Assembly: GCF_003841405.1 (NCBI RefSeq)
Contig: NZ_PXYA01000001.1
Span: 620,001-684,000 of the forward strand
Direction of reading: 5' to 3'
DNA length: 64,000 bases
Source: Tetragenococcus halophilus subsp. halophilus DSM 20339
GTDB lineage: Bacteria; Bacillota; Bacilli; Lactobacillales; Enterococcaceae
The position numbers were made by a program, and so were the translations under genes. Position 1 is the stretch's first letter, and every line of letters starts with the position of its first letter. The notes below the pieces were generated by a model that was not told the DNA's origin, searched no databases, and was given only the letters and a program-made list of their open reading frames with translations. Of the stretch, positions 47,576-57,224 are shown piece after piece.

Positions 47576-47603
47576 AGACATTTTCAGCCAGCTGGAAATG
47601 TCT
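47576..47603 (+). terminator. Terminator after the DUF1189 gene
   Basis: AGACATTT (47576-47583) pairs with AAATGTCT (47596-47603), followed by TTTTCTTT. Confidence 0.75.
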
Positions 47604-47648
47604 TTTTCTTTAAAATATTGTATACTAGTTGATAAAGGAGCGGATAAT

Positions 47649-48602
47649 ATGACAAAGTATATTTTATCAGTTCGTCCATTTCGCGAAGAATTTCAGCAAA
47701 AAATGAAGAAAATTGACCCTGATTACCAATTTGTAACTGCTGATGAACGAAACGAAGCTGATATTTGGAACAATGTTGAAATTACAATAGGTTGGCGTAA
47801 AGATTGGAATGATAAGTTACTATTTGAAGGTACGCCCTTAAAATGGGTACATTCCATTTCAGCTGGTGTAGATTATTTACCACTTACTAAATTTAAAGAC
47901 TACGGTATACAGCTTACCAATTCGAGCGGTATCCATGCGCAATCGATCGCAGATCATTTATTAGCCGTTATATTTATGCAAAGTAGAGGGATATTTACTG
48001 CCATACAAAATCAACTGACAGCCACTTGGGATAAATCCGCTGATTACTCCTATCTGTATGATTTGCGAGTATTGATCGTAGGCACGGGAAAAATTGGTCA
48101 AAAATTAGCATCCTATCTTGATGTATTTGGCTGTAAACCTGTCGGCATCAATACAAATGGACGCGCGATAGCACACTTCACAGAAACATATCCATTAAGT
48201 GAGCTAAACCAGCAAGCTTCTTTTTCTGATATAGTAATTAATATCCTGCCTTTAACAGAAGATACTTACCATCTATATAACACTGAATTTTTCAATAGTA
48301 TGAAGACTACTGGGACCTTTATAAATGTTGGACGTGGTTCAAGTGTTGATACAGAGGATTTATATGCTGCCTTAAAAAATAAAGACATCAATTTTGCAGC
48401 TATTGACGTATTTGAAGAAGAACCTTTACCTTCTGATAATGACTTATGGTCTCTAGAAAACATCCTGATAACACCACATATCTCAGGTTATACCCCACAT
48501 TTTCAAAAGAAATTTATGCAAATATTTTTGGATAATTTATCTAGTTTTGTTAACGAGGGAAAACTTGTAGAAAACGAAGTCTCTTTAAACTCTGGTTATT
48601 AA
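47649..48602 (+). CDS. D-isomer-specific 2-hydroxyacid dehydrogenase family protein
   Basis: This NAD-dependent dehydrogenase is 317 aa long. The substrate domain has SISAGVDYLPL, the cofactor domain LIVGTGKIGQKLAS. INILPLTEDTYHLYN, FINVGRGSSVDTEDL and ITPHISGYTP are the catalytic blocks with Arg, Glu and His. The start at ATG 47649 follows AAAGGAGCGG; the frame extends upstream only through the preceding terminator. The substrate is not predictable. It converges with the GT2 gene. Confidence 0.88.
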   Translation: MTKYILSVRPFREEFQQKMKKIDPDYQFVTADERNEADIWNNVEITIGWRKDWNDKLLFEGTPLKWVHSISAGVDYLPLTKFKDYGIQLTNSSGIHAQSIADHLLAVIFMQSRGIFTAIQNQLTATWDKSADYSYLYDLRVLIVGTGKIGQKLASYLDVFGCKPVGINTNGRAIAHFTETYPLSELNQQASFSDIVINILPLTEDTYHLYNTEFFNSMKTTGTFINVGRGSSVDTEDLYAALKNKDINFAAIDVFEEEPLPSDNDLWSLENILITPHISGYTPHFQKKFMQIFLDNLSSFVNEGKLVENEVSLNSGY

Positions 48603-48603
48603 A

Positions 48604-48645
48604 AAAGAAAGATGGTCCATTAAAAATTTTGGATCATCTTTCTTT
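48604..48645. terminator. Bidirectional terminator between the dehydrogenase and GT2 genes
   Basis: AAAGAAAGATGGTCCA (48604-48619) pairs with TGGATCATCTTTCTTT (48630-48645) with one wobble. T-runs lie on both sides. It overlaps the last codons of the GT2 gene. Confidence 0.8.
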
Positions 48646-49575
48646 TTTTATATCTTTTTCAGTTTCTTTAACGATATAAATAGGTCGTTTTTTTGTTTCC
48701 AAAAATATCTTACCGATATATTTGCCGATCACTCCTAAAAACAGTAACTGCAATCCTCCCATAAACAACACAATCGAAGCCAAGGAAGGCCAACCAGTCG
48801 TCGGATCCCCAAACAACAAAGCACGAATCACAATAAAGATCAAAGCAATAACAGCAGCTATACAAGACAAGCCACCAAGAAGCGCAGCTAAAGTTAAAGG
48901 AGCATCTGAAAAGTTTACAATCCCATCAATTGAATATTTAAAAAGACTCCAAAACGACCAAGAAGTCGTTCCTGCGACTCGTTCACGATTCTCATAAGAA
49001 ATATATTCAGTGTTAAAACCCACCCAGCTAAATATCCCTTTTGAAAAACGATTGTACTCTGTCATAGACAAAATCGCATCAACCATTTGCCTTGTCATCA
49101 AGCGGAAATCACGAGCACCATCGATCATTTCAGTATCGCCAAATTTATTGACTAATTTATAAAATAAGCGAGCAAAAAAACTACGAACGACGGGTTCACC
49201 TTCTCGATCTTGACGTCTGGTACCCACACAATCGATATCAGAAGTCTCGATTCGTTCGATCATCTGGGGCAATAAATCTGGTGGATCTTGCAAATCAGCA
49301 TCCATGACCGTGACTAAATCACCTCTAGAGGCATGCAATCCAGCGTATAAAGCAGACTCCTTACCAAAATTTTTTGAAAATGAAACATAACGAACCCGAT
49401 CAGGCATGTTCTTATATAACTGCCTTAAACTTTGTAATGTATCATCTTGTGATCCATCGTTTACAAAAACATATTCAACTGAATGTGTAATGATTGAAGC
49501 GACCTTTTCAACTTCTTTGACAAAATAAGGTAAAGACTCTTGCTCATTAAAACAGGGTACTACAATGGACAACAT
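48634..49575 (-). CDS. GT2 family glycosyltransferase (undecaprenyl-phosphate type)
   Basis: This 313-aa enzyme has an N-terminal GT-A domain: VVPCFNEQESLPYF, FVNDGSQDDTLQSL, and VMDADLQDPPDL with the DxD-like metal site. Two C-terminal membrane segments follow. It resembles enzymes that put glucose or another sugar on undecaprenyl phosphate (GtrB/CsbB/YkcC type). With GtrA proteins and an MdoB/LtaS-like or multispanning transferase nearby, a three-part system decorating teichoic acid is likely. Confidence 0.9.
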   Translation of the reverse strand: MLSIVVPCFNEQESLPYFVKEVEKVASIITHSVEYVFVNDGSQDDTLQSLRQLYKNMPDRVRYVSFSKNFGKESALYAGLHASRGDLVTVMDADLQDPPDLLPQMIERIETSDIDCVGTRRQDREGEPVVRSFFARLFYKLVNKFGDTEMIDGARDFRLMTRQMVDAILSMTEYNRFSKGIFSWVGFNTEYISYENRERVAGTTSWSFWSLFKYSIDGIVNFSDAPLTLAALLGGLSCIAAVIALIFIVIRALLFGDPTTGWPSLASIVLFMGGLQLLFLGVIGKYIGKIFLETKKRPIYIVKETEKDIKKER

Positions 49576-49659
49576 ACAAACGCCTCCTACTTCAAATAAA
49601 CACTTTCTTTAATTATATCATGTTATTTTGCAAACTAGGTAAATTTTAATATCTATTTT

Positions 49660-51384
49660 TTATTTATCAGCATTTTCCTGCTCAACTTCTTGATCTGAAC
49701 CTTGCATTAAATATTTATCATAATAATCAGAACGTTTAGTCATTTCTTCCTCAAATTTTTTGTAGCCCATTTGTTCCATCAATGTTTTTTTATCAGAAAA
49801 TAAGTTGACACCCAGTCCAAGCTTTTCATTAGGAATTTTCACATTTAAAGCTGCCAAAGTAGAAGGATACATATCCACAGCGCTAAATAAACGTTTATCT
49901 GTTTTGGAAGCCGTTTGTTCTGTATTTAAAAAGACATTATAAACACTTCTTTGATAATTAGCATCAATATCTTCAAAGAAATCTTTATCCATGGTTAAAT
50001 GGTCTCCTACTAAAACAATCGTTGTATTATCATAAAAAGGTTGTTCTTTCATCCATTGGATAAAATCACTGATTTTTTGATCAGAATCATGAATGACATT
50101 ACTATATTGGTCACCAAAAAGATCCGGCGTTTCATCTGTAGCATATCCATCTTCAAAATGCGTATCCGCTGTTAGCATGGTGAAGTTAAAAGGTTCTTTT
50201 TGGTCAGCAAGCTCTGTTAATGAATCTTTAGCAAAGTCAAAGAGCTTGTCATCTTCATAACCCCACCATTCGTAATAGTCTTCTGGGATCAATCCTTCTT
50301 GTCTTGCCCAATGATAATCCCGAATGTCATAATTACCGTGCTGTTCAAAGTAAGCTTTTCTGCCCGCAAATCCGGCTTTTGATCCAAGAAACAAGGTTTG
50401 ATTGTAACCTTCCTTTTCTAAAATTTCTCCTAAACTATAAACGCCAGGAAAAAAAGAACTTGGTTCTTCCATGCCATAATTATTAACATCTAAAACACCA
50501 CTACTTGCTCTTAAAGGCGCACCTGAAGTTTGTGCAACCATGGAGCTTGCGGTTTGATTAGCGCCCGGGATTTGCATCATACCACCTAATTTCCCTTTTC
50601 TAGCATTAGAAAATTGGGTACCCTCTTCCAGGGCCAAGTCTGTCAAACGAGGAATCAAATTCTTCTCTTCAATGCCACCTATCTCTTTATCGGCATAGCT
50701 ACTTTCCATAGATTCTAAGAAAATATAAACAAGATTTCTTTTCTTTTGTGGAAATTGTAAACTTTGCTCAGAGGGATCAACATAGTAATCATCATAAACC
50801 TCAGTATCTTCAAAATAGTATGCTTTAACGTCTTCATAACCAACCTCTCTTATACCTAATGTTAATCCTGAAGAAAAGAGTAAAACAGCTAAGAAAAGAA
50901 AGATTGGAGATAAAACCTTCCTCTTTTTTATTGGACGATTATTTCTTAGAGAAAGCTGATGTGTTGCAAAAAAGTAAACGAATACCCCAACAACACTGGC
51001 GAAGCCTACTGCTGAAAGCAAGGGTTTAACTATAAACTCTCTAATTTTTAAAGGATCCGTTTCCCTTAAAGATTGACTCATGATATAGATAATCTGGTCA
51101 AAACGAACATTTCCCATATCATGCATTGTCCAATAACTACTTGTATAGATCAAACCACCCACAAATGCAAAAAGCACTAACAAAACAAAGGTAAGCCATT
51201 GGCGTTTATTAAAGGAAAGACTGGAAACGAAATAGCCTTTATTTGAAACAAATATATATATTTGTAATAAGCAAAAAATAATAGCAGCCGCGATAGCACA
51301 CAAAACCATGTTCTGTGCATTATTGATCGGCGAATAAATTAAAGCCGGTATATTTAATAAGGCACGATCAAAACTTCGCCACAA
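49660..51384 (-). CDS. LtaS/MdoB-like phosphoglycerol transferase, N-terminus frameshifted
   Basis: This is a membrane protein with an extracellular alkaline-phosphatase/sulfatase-type domain. VYIFLESMESSYADK begins the catalytic domain, GANQTASSMVAQTSG carries the likely nucleophile Thr, and LGSKAGFAGRKAYFE and LVGDHLTMDK are metal-binding blocks. The ORF (574 aa) starts abruptly at a TTG within the membrane region. Upstream, ATG 51510-51512 opens another frame encoding MIFMLLILILFTLLFYISLR and more, which joins this one if a run of seven T (complement of 51383-51389) had eight. The whole gene would then be about 617 aa. It may make or modify glycerol phosphate polymers. Confidence 0.85.
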   Translation of the reverse strand: MWRSFDRALLNIPALIYSPINNAQNMVLCAIAAAIIFCLLQIYIFVSNKGYFVSSLSFNKRQWLTFVLLVLFAFVGGLIYTSSYWTMHDMGNVRFDQIIYIMSQSLRETDPLKIREFIVKPLLSAVGFASVVGVFVYFFATHQLSLRNNRPIKKRKVLSPIFLFLAVLLFSSGLTLGIREVGYEDVKAYYFEDTEVYDDYYVDPSEQSLQFPQKKRNLVYIFLESMESSYADKEIGGIEEKNLIPRLTDLALEEGTQFSNARKGKLGGMMQIPGANQTASSMVAQTSGAPLRASSGVLDVNNYGMEEPSSFFPGVYSLGEILEKEGYNQTLFLGSKAGFAGRKAYFEQHGNYDIRDYHWARQEGLIPEDYYEWWGYEDDKLFDFAKDSLTELADQKEPFNFTMLTADTHFEDGYATDETPDLFGDQYSNVIHDSDQKISDFIQWMKEQPFYDNTTIVLVGDHLTMDKDFFEDIDANYQRSVYNVFLNTEQTASKTDKRLFSAVDMYPSTLAALNVKIPNEKLGLGVNLFSDKKTLMEQMGYKKFEEEMTKRSDYYDKYLMQGSDQEVEQENADK

Positions 51385-51532
51385 AAAAATGATAGAAGAA
51401 TATAGCTAGCACTTAAAAAAAGCAGCCTTGAAATCATTTTTCGTTGATTTTTCCTTAAAGAGATATAAAAGAGCAAGGTAAACAAAATTAAAATAAGCAG
51501 CATAAATATCATCTTTCTTTATGTATTTTCGA

Positions 51533-51570
51533 AAAAAGCCAAGTGCTCTTTTTTTAACACCTGGCTTTTT
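51533..51570 (-). terminator. Terminator after the HesB-like gene
   Basis: AAAAAGCCAAGTG (51533-51545) pairs with CACCTGGCTTTTT (51558-51570) with one mismatch. On the minus strand a T-run follows. Confidence 0.75.
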
Positions 51571-51574
51571 GTAG

Positions 51575-51868
51575 TTAATTTTCAGTAAAAATATACTTGG
51601 GTTCGTCTAATTCCTTATTGTAATCTACAGTTAAATCATAGCCTTTAAAAAACCAATCGTCCTCCCTTTCGGCAAAAAATAATATACCTTCAATTTCTTT
51701 TTTTACCAAGGGATTTTCTGGACGATCAACAGACATTCCTATTGAAAAGCCATCGTGCACTTGTGTACTTCCATAAACTTTTCCAAAAAAACGAATACCC
51801 ATTCCCGATTCTAACTCGATTTCTCTTTTAAACCACGCCAGCGCTTCTGGTGTGACTGCAATATTCAT
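51575..51868 (-). CDS. HesB/YadR-like small protein without cysteines
   Basis: This 97-aa protein has the A-type fold pattern MNIAVTPEALAWFKREIE, GMGIRFFGKVYG and VDYNKELDEPKYIF. The cysteines that bind iron-sulfur clusters in true IscA proteins are absent. The function of this YneR/HesB-like group is not known. It is 11 bp downstream of the KtrA-like gene and closes the lia-ktr operon. Confidence 0.8.
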   Translation of the reverse strand: MNIAVTPEALAWFKREIELESGMGIRFFGKVYGSTQVHDGFSIGMSVDRPENPLVKKEIEGILFFAEREDDWFFKGYDLTVDYNKELDEPKYIFTEN

Positions 51869-51879
51869 CTACTCCACTC

Positions 51880-52545
51880 CTACTCGTTTAATTTTGCATC
51901 TAATTGATCAACTTCCTCAACATTTCCTATTACTAGCAAATGGTCGTTCTCACGAACAACTTCTTCTGCAGGAGGAGAAGCAATCACGTCTCCATTACGA
52001 CGACGAACAGCCACTATAGTCAATCCAAAACGTCGCCTGAAATCCATTTCTAGCAAAGTTTTATTAAAGAATTTTTTATTCTTCACTCGAATTTCAGCCA
52101 AGGAATATTCATCAGATAACTCAATAGAATCTAAGATATTACTAGAAACCATCTTATGTGCGATCCGTATTCCCATATCTCGTTCTGGATGCACGACTTT
52201 ATCTGCACCAATTTTTTCTAAAACACGCGCATGATACCCATTATTGGCTTTAGCTAAAATATTTGGCACGCCCATTTCTTTGACCATCAGAGTAACCAAA
52301 ATACTTGCTTGGATATCTTCGCCGATAGCAATGATTACCTGGTCGAAATTACGAATTCCTAATGAGCGCAACGTCATCTCGTCTTGTGCATCGCCTACCA
52401 CTACGTGCGTCGCAATATCCATATATGCATTCGCACGATCTTCGCTTTTATCAATAGCCAACACTTCTTGCCCTGATTCTACCAAAGTTTGGCAAATGCT
52501 CCCACCAAAACGCCCTAAACCTATAATAGCATAATTTTGTTTCAT
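51880..52545 (-). CDS. KtrA/TrkA-type potassium uptake regulatory subunit
   Basis: This 221-aa cytoplasmic RCK protein gates a potassium transporter. The N-terminal Rossmann domain begins YAIIGLGRFGGSICQTL with the GxGxxG loop and Asp in VLAIDKSEDRA. The C-terminal RCK_C domain (about 140-221) contains NRNG-like RRRNGDVIASPPAEEV and ENDHLLVIGN. No membrane KtrB partner lies here. It follows liaR by 11 bp and is probably expressed with the envelope stress genes. Confidence 0.9.
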   Translation of the reverse strand: MKQNYAIIGLGRFGGSICQTLVESGQEVLAIDKSEDRANAYMDIATHVVVGDAQDEMTLRSLGIRNFDQVIIAIGEDIQASILVTLMVKEMGVPNILAKANNGYHARVLEKIGADKVVHPERDMGIRIAHKMVSSNILDSIELSDEYSLAEIRVKNKKFFNKTLLEMDFRRRFGLTIVAVRRRNGDVIASPPAEEVVRENDHLLVIGNVEEVDQLDAKLNE

Positions 52546-52556
52546 GATGATCTCCT

Positions 52557-53186
52557 TTAATTGATTAAATTATGCTTAAAAGCATAAATCGCAGCTTGTG
52601 TACGATCTTCCACTTCTAATTTTGATAATATATTCGACACATGTGTCTTTACTGTTTTTAAAGTAATAAACAATTCGCTTGCAATCTCTTGATTACTTTT
52701 TCCTTGTGCAATCAACATTAAAACTTCTTTTTCACGAATTGTCAACTCTTCATGTAATTGGGCTGCTTCATAAGATTGGCGATGACTTAATTTATCTGAT
52801 ACTTCTGATTCTATTACGCGCTCTCCTTGCTTAGTTGCACGTATCGCATCAGCAATCTCAGCTGCGCTGGAAGTCTTTAATAAGTAACCAGCAGCACCTG
52901 CTTGCATAGCTGGATAAACCTTTTCATCATCAATAAAACTTGTCACAATTAGAATTTTAGCTTCTGGCCATTCTTGTAAAATAAGTTGAGTCGCTTCGAT
53001 TCCGTCCATCTCGTCCATGACTAAATCCATCAAAATAACATCTGGACGCAGTTGGATCGCTTTTTCATAACCTTCTTGACCGTCTTCTGCTTCTCCAATG
53101 ACTTCAATATCTTCTTGTACCAACAAATAAGAAGACACACCTAAACGCACCATTTCGTGGTCATCCACTAATAAAACACTGATCAT
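52557..53186 (-). CDS. liaR: Response regulator LiaR (VraR)
   Basis: This NarL/FixJ-type regulator of the cell envelope stress response has 209 aa. The receiver domain has the phosphorylated Asp in [13 protein letters not shown] (about residue 54). The LuxR-type helix-turn-helix is [20 protein letters not shown] and [16 protein letters not shown]. Its gene overlaps liaS by four bases (ATGA). Confidence 0.93.
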   Translation of the reverse strand: MISVLLVDDHEMVRLGVSSYLLVQEDIEVIGEAEDGQEGYEKAIQLRPDVILMDLVMDEMDGIEATQLILQEWPEAKILIVTSFIDDEKVYPAMQAGAAGYLLKTSSAAEIADAIRATKQGERVIESEVSDKLSHRQSYEAAQLHEELTIREKEVLMLIAQGKSNQEIASELFITLKTVKTHVSNILSKLEVEDRTQAAIYAFKHNLIN

Positions 53187-54262
53187 TTATTAACACCCTC
53201 CTTGATTAAAGGAATTTTTATTTCAATGCTTGTTCCTTGATTTTTAAAACTGATCACTTTAACTGTCCCACCAACAGCTGCTATGCGTTCACGAACGTTA
53301 CGTAACCCATAACTTCCAGCCCTTTCTTTTTGGTCTGGATTAAAACCAACACCATCATCTACAACGCGTAATAACACATTTTCTTCAATCAAATGTAAAT
53401 AAACTTCCAGTTCATTGGCCTTAGAATGACGTAAAGTGTTTGATAATAATTCTTGTATTACGCGAAATAACTGATCTTCAATATGACGTGGAATATCCAC
53501 ATCTTCAATATCCCATTTCAAAGAAAGTTTAATTTTGCTTTGTAATTCTCGTAATAATTGTTCAATTCCCTTTTTCAAGCTCTTTTCTTCTAAAGTTACT
53601 GGACGTAAGTGTAATAGTAATGCACGCATTTCCGATTGTGAGTTGTTTATAATAGAAGAAATCATTTGCAGTTGTTTTTGTTGCGCCTCAGAGATAGCTG
53701 ATTCGTTAGCTTTTTCCGTAACAGCTGACATCATCATCATAGCCGCGAATAACTCTTGTGATACAGAATCGTGTAACTCTCTTGCTAAACGATGACGTTC
53801 ACTTTCCAAAATTTCCTCTTTGGTTTGACCGTCAATATATTGTGGTCTCGTGTTAAGTTCTTGTAGCTCACTTGACATATCCTTTAACTTTTCTGTAATT
53901 TGAAAAATATCTTGATGTATCATAGTGAGCTCTTTACTTTCATCTAAGTAAACATCTGAATAATTTAAACTGGTGTCTTTAAAGTTACCACTGACTAGTA
54001 AGCGGAGTTTTTCTGTAATAGGCGCTATTTCCTTCTTCTGAAAATACGTAAACACAACAAAGGTAACTAAGCCACACCCAAGCGCGATGCCAATGATATA
54101 AAATATGAGCGGAACATAAGCGATACGTACTTGGAATAATTGTAGCCAAGGTTGTTTTTGATCTGTTCCTAACATGTAAAAAAATAAAACAATAAGCATC
54201 ATTAACAAAGCAAAAAGGCTACTAAATGCAGACAGCATTTTTCGTGACTTTTTATCTGTCAT
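53183..54262 (-). CDS. liaS: Sensor histidine kinase LiaS (VraS)
   Basis: This membrane kinase of the HisKA_3 class has 359 aa. Two transmembrane segments at the N-terminus enclose a very short external loop. [20 protein letters not shown] carries the phospho-acceptor His (about residue 165), and [13 protein letters not shown] and RVVDDGVGF form the ATP-binding lid. The short sensor fits intramembrane sensing with LiaF. It overlaps both neighbours by four bases. Confidence 0.93.
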   Translation of the reverse strand: MTDKKSRKMLSAFSSLFALLMMLIVLFFYMLGTDQKQPWLQLFQVRIAYVPLIFYIIGIALGCGLVTFVVFTYFQKKEIAPITEKLRLLVSGNFKDTSLNYSDVYLDESKELTMIHQDIFQITEKLKDMSSELQELNTRPQYIDGQTKEEILESERHRLARELHDSVSQELFAAMMMMSAVTEKANESAISEAQQKQLQMISSIINNSQSEMRALLLHLRPVTLEEKSLKKGIEQLLRELQSKIKLSLKWDIEDVDIPRHIEDQLFRVIQELLSNTLRHSKANELEVYLHLIEENVLLRVVDDGVGFNPDQKERAGSYGLRNVRERIAAVGGTVKVISFKNQGTSIEIKIPLIKEGVNK

Positions 54263-54999
54263 ACACGAAACACCTCGATATCTCCAACCAAGGCATTGGT
54301 TATAATTTTCAGGTGGCGTGCACTTTCACTATATTCTTTGCTATAAAGTTTAAGCGTTTCATTCCTTAATTTTGTTTCATAGTCTTCAAAATAAACTGTA
54401 CCCATTAATGCAGTATGTTCTAATTGAACGCCAATTCCTGTTGGGACCAACAAACGTGTTCGTCCGATACCTTTTCTAACAAGAACCACATTATCTTTTT
54501 TAGGCAAAATCGTATTTCCTAAATCAATGATCGTATCACCAGATAATACATTGATATTAATATCATCCCATTCATAAACATGGTTACCAATACGCTCGTT
54601 ACCAAGCCATTGTTGTTTTTTCTTTTTTCCATCATGATTTCTAGCTTCTTGGGTTTGAACCATAATCATTTGTTTTTTGTTCCAAAAAGCATAATTAGAA
54701 AAATCAACACCTGAAATTTCAATCCCTTTTAAGCCAATAAAAAGGATAGTAAAAACCAACATAAGCCATACTGCTGGATTACTAAGCAAGCCAAATAAAA
54801 TCAAGATGATCCCTAAAAATAGTTTAAAGTTACTTGTCTTTGCTTTCTTTTTCCGACGCAAGGCCAAGTAAATGAAAAAAGCGCCAGAAGCAATCAATAT
54901 GAGTAAAAGTGAGTTATGGATCGTCTGCCAAATAACAAGCAATAATAATAAACTCTCAATGACAAAGAAAAATCGTCCGGGTTTTCTCACATACTCCAC
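54259..54999 (-). CDS. liaF: LiaF (VraT-like) inhibitor of LiaS
   Basis: This 246-aa membrane protein has four N-terminal transmembrane segments and a cytoplasmic or surface C-terminal domain (DUF2154 type), with NINVLSGDTIIDLGNTILP and GIGRTRLLVPTGIGVQLEHT as landmarks. LiaF restrains LiaS in the absence of envelope damage. It is the first gene of liaFSR, starting 110 bp after greA ends. Confidence 0.9.
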   Translation of the reverse strand: MEYVRKPGRFFFVIESLLLLLVIWQTIHNSLLLILIASGAFFIYLALRRKKKAKTSNFKLFLGIILILFGLLSNPAVWLMLVFTILFIGLKGIEISGVDFSNYAFWNKKQMIMVQTQEARNHDGKKKKQQWLGNERIGNHVYEWDDININVLSGDTIIDLGNTILPKKDNVVLVRKGIGRTRLLVPTGIGVQLEHTALMGTVYFEDYETKLRNETLKLYSKEYSESARHLKIITNALVGDIEVFRV

Positions 55000-55070
55000 T
55001 CCTCGTTAAAACATTATTTCTTATAGTTTACTACAAAACCATTTAAGGCTCATCCGCCTTCCGGCTGAAA

Positions 55071-55105
55071 AAATAGGAATAAACCCTGTGGGCTCATTCC
55101 TATTT
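55071..55105 (-). terminator. greA terminator
   Basis: AAATAGGAAT (55071-55080) pairs with ATTCCTATTT (55096-55105). On the minus strand TTTTT follows. Confidence 0.75.
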
Positions 55106-55109
55106 CATC

Positions 55110-55589
55110 TTAGCTTTCTTTTACGCTAACAATTTCTACGTCCATATTACCATTAGGTATTTCAATGGTTACCTTATCGCCTTTTCTTTTACCAATCAAT
55201 GCTTGAGCAATAGGTGAATCATTGGAAATTTTGCCAGAAAATGGATCGGATTCAGCGCTTCCGACAATTTTATATTCCTCTTCTTCTTCATCTGGCAATT
55301 CTTTAAATACAACGGTTTTTCCAATAGATACTTCATCTTTATCAACTTCATCGCTATCAACAACTTGAGCAAAACGTAACATATTTTCTAATGTTGTAAT
55401 GCGCCCTTCGACAAAGGCTTGTTCATCTTTAGCTGATTCATACTCTGAATTTTCGGAAAGGTCACCAAAACCGCGTGCAATCTTAATTCGTTCGATAATT
55501 TCACCACGTTTAACAGTTTTCAATTCTTCTAATTCGTCTTCCAATTGTTTTTTACCCTCTGGCGTCATTGGGTAAACTTTTTCTTCTGC
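55110..55589 (-). CDS. greA: Transcription elongation factor GreA
   Basis: GreA stimulates RNA polymerase to cleave backtracked transcripts. The N-terminal coiled coil (residues 1-75) shows [17 protein letters not shown] and [16 protein letters not shown] with the acidic tip. The C-terminal FKBP-like domain has [21 protein letters not shown] start at ATG 55589 (159 aa), nine bases after AAGGAG, seven codons inside the longest frame. Confidence 0.95.
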   Translation of the reverse strand, partial: AEEKVYPMTPEGKKQLEDELEELKTVKRGEIIERIKIARGFGDLSENSEYESAKDEQAFVEGRITTLENMLRFAQVVDSDEVDKDEVSIGKTVVFKELPDEEEEEYKIVGSAESDPFSGKISNDSPIAQALIGKRKGDKVTIEIPNGNMDVEIVSVKES

Positions 55590-55649
55590 CATTTCTAAAG
55601 TCTCCTTCATAAATTACTTCTTTTACATTTTTTATTAAAAAAGAAATAA

Positions 55650-55682
55650 TGGTAATCTTTTCAAGTCCACAAAAGATTACCA
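55650..55682 (-). terminator. mltG terminator
   Basis: TGGTAATCTTTT (55650-55661) pairs perfectly with AAAAGATTACCA (55671-55682). T-rich runs lie on both sides. Confidence 0.8.
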
Positions 55683-55732
55683 CTATTTTTTTAAATTGTA
55701 AACCTAATTTCGATTTATTTTGTAACCGTTTT

Positions 55733-56911
55733 TTAGTTGTCCATATGCTCGTCAATCAACTCATTATGTTCTTCATAGGTTTCTGCATAATAAACTTCAC
55801 CTGTAGATACATCCGCGACAAAGTAGTAATAATCATTATCTGTCGGATTCAAGACCGCATCGATAGAATCTTCACTCGGATTATCAAATGGTCCAGGACC
55901 ATAACCAACATTTTGATATAAATTATATGGCGAGTCAACCTCAAGGTCCTCATAAGTAACAGTTTCTTTATGCTCACCTAAGGCATACAAGATCGAAATA
56001 TCCGATTGTAGCGGCATATCAGCTTCAGTACGATTAAAGAACACCTGAGCAATATCCTTACGATCTTCTTCTGTCACACCTTCTTTTTCTACTAAAGAAG
56101 CAACCGTCATCGTTTCTTGTACATTCAAATCAGAATCTTTAATTTCATCATAATGACCTTCTAGCGTTGAATCCGTCGTTGCGACCATTTGTTCTACAAG
56201 TTCTTCCAAGCTCATATCTGGTTGATAATCATAAGTAGCCGGGAACAAATAACCTTCCAAACGATAACGAACCTCTTCAGCTTCCGCTGCATCATCTAAA
56301 AGCTCAGGATAGCTGTCATGTAATTCATCGAAAAAGTCTTCATCTTTCATTAAATCAAGAAATTCGTCTTCGCTAAATTCTGTCTGTTGATCAATTTCTG
56401 CCGCAATTTCTTCGACATCATAACCTTCGGGTACAGCAATTCTGGCTTGATCAAATGCACTTTCTCCTTCTTTCAAGCTATTTGCGATCTCATCTAAAGT
56501 CATACTTGGAGAAAAGACATATTCACCTGCTTGAAAGCCATCTTGATTATTAAATTTCATATAATAATTAAAAACCATGCCACTGTTGATCACATTTTCA
56601 TTTTCTAGAATCTCACCAATCTGTTTGTTCGAAGACCCATTAGGAATGGTTACAGCGACCGATTCTTCACTATTTGGTTCCAATGGTTTAATACTAGATT
56701 TTACATAATTATAAGTAGAAAAACCAAATATCAACCCCACAACAACTAAAGCTAAAATAATGACTAAAACAATCTTATGAACAACTCGATCTTCCTTGTT
56801 CCTTCGATTCTTTCGTTTTTTTACATCTTTTGGCTTATTATTTGTTTTATTATTTGTTTTTTGTTTTTTATCTGAAGTTTGGTTGTCTTCTGATTGGTTC
56901 TTGTCACTCAA
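55733..56911 (-). CDS. mltG: Endolytic murein transglycosylase MltG
   Basis: MltG cleaves newly made glycan strands and helps set their length. The cytoplasmic N-terminus (about 45 residues) is rich in Lys, Asn and Gln. A membrane anchor follows (VLVIILALVVVGLIFGF-like segment at about 48-66), then the LysM-like and YceG domains. VASLVEKEGVTEEDRKDIAQ contains the catalytic Glu; SPYNLYQNVGYGPGPFDNPS is the other family signature. The length is 392 aa and the external part is very acidic. Confidence 0.94.
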   Translation of the reverse strand: MSDKNQSEDNQTSDKKQKTNNKTNNKPKDVKKRKNRRNKEDRVVHKIVLVIILALVVVGLIFGFSTYNYVKSSIKPLEPNSEESVAVTIPNGSSNKQIGEILENENVINSGMVFNYYMKFNNQDGFQAGEYVFSPSMTLDEIANSLKEGESAFDQARIAVPEGYDVEEIAAEIDQQTEFSEDEFLDLMKDEDFFDELHDSYPELLDDAAEAEEVRYRLEGYLFPATYDYQPDMSLEELVEQMVATTDSTLEGHYDEIKDSDLNVQETMTVASLVEKEGVTEEDRKDIAQVFFNRTEADMPLQSDISILYALGEHKETVTYEDLEVDSPYNLYQNVGYGPGPFDNPSEDSIDAVLNPTDNDYYYFVADVSTGEVYYAETYEEHNELIDEHMDN

Positions 56912-57224
56912 AACAACGCCTCCTAATCTTCATTCAAGTTTCTAACTCGTCCTATTATACCTGAAAGTGTATCCAAATAAAATGTTTTTTACTATTTTCT
57001 TTCTCTTTCTTAAATGTTATGAGATCAAAAAAGAAATTATTTTTTAAATAGTCACTCTAAAGAAAAAATCATGATAGCTAATAATCTTGAATTTCATAAT
57101 TGTTAGTATACCATGATATAGTTTTTATCAGCCTATTACACATTATTCATTGGAAGGTACTAAATCGTGACCAATAAATTGATAAAACAAACATTTAAAT
57201 TCTATATTTTCAATGTTTACCTAC
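56912..57224. other. Intergenic region between mltG and the membrane protein gene
   Basis: This 313-bp stretch is AT-rich and holds no gene. The right side of mltG must carry its promoter. A long imperfect hairpin at 57068-57117 (ATCATG/CATGAT outer, CTAATAAT/ATTGTTAG inner) is followed by TTTTTTCTTT on the minus strand and may end the operon from 63296 to 57225. Confidence 0.5.
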
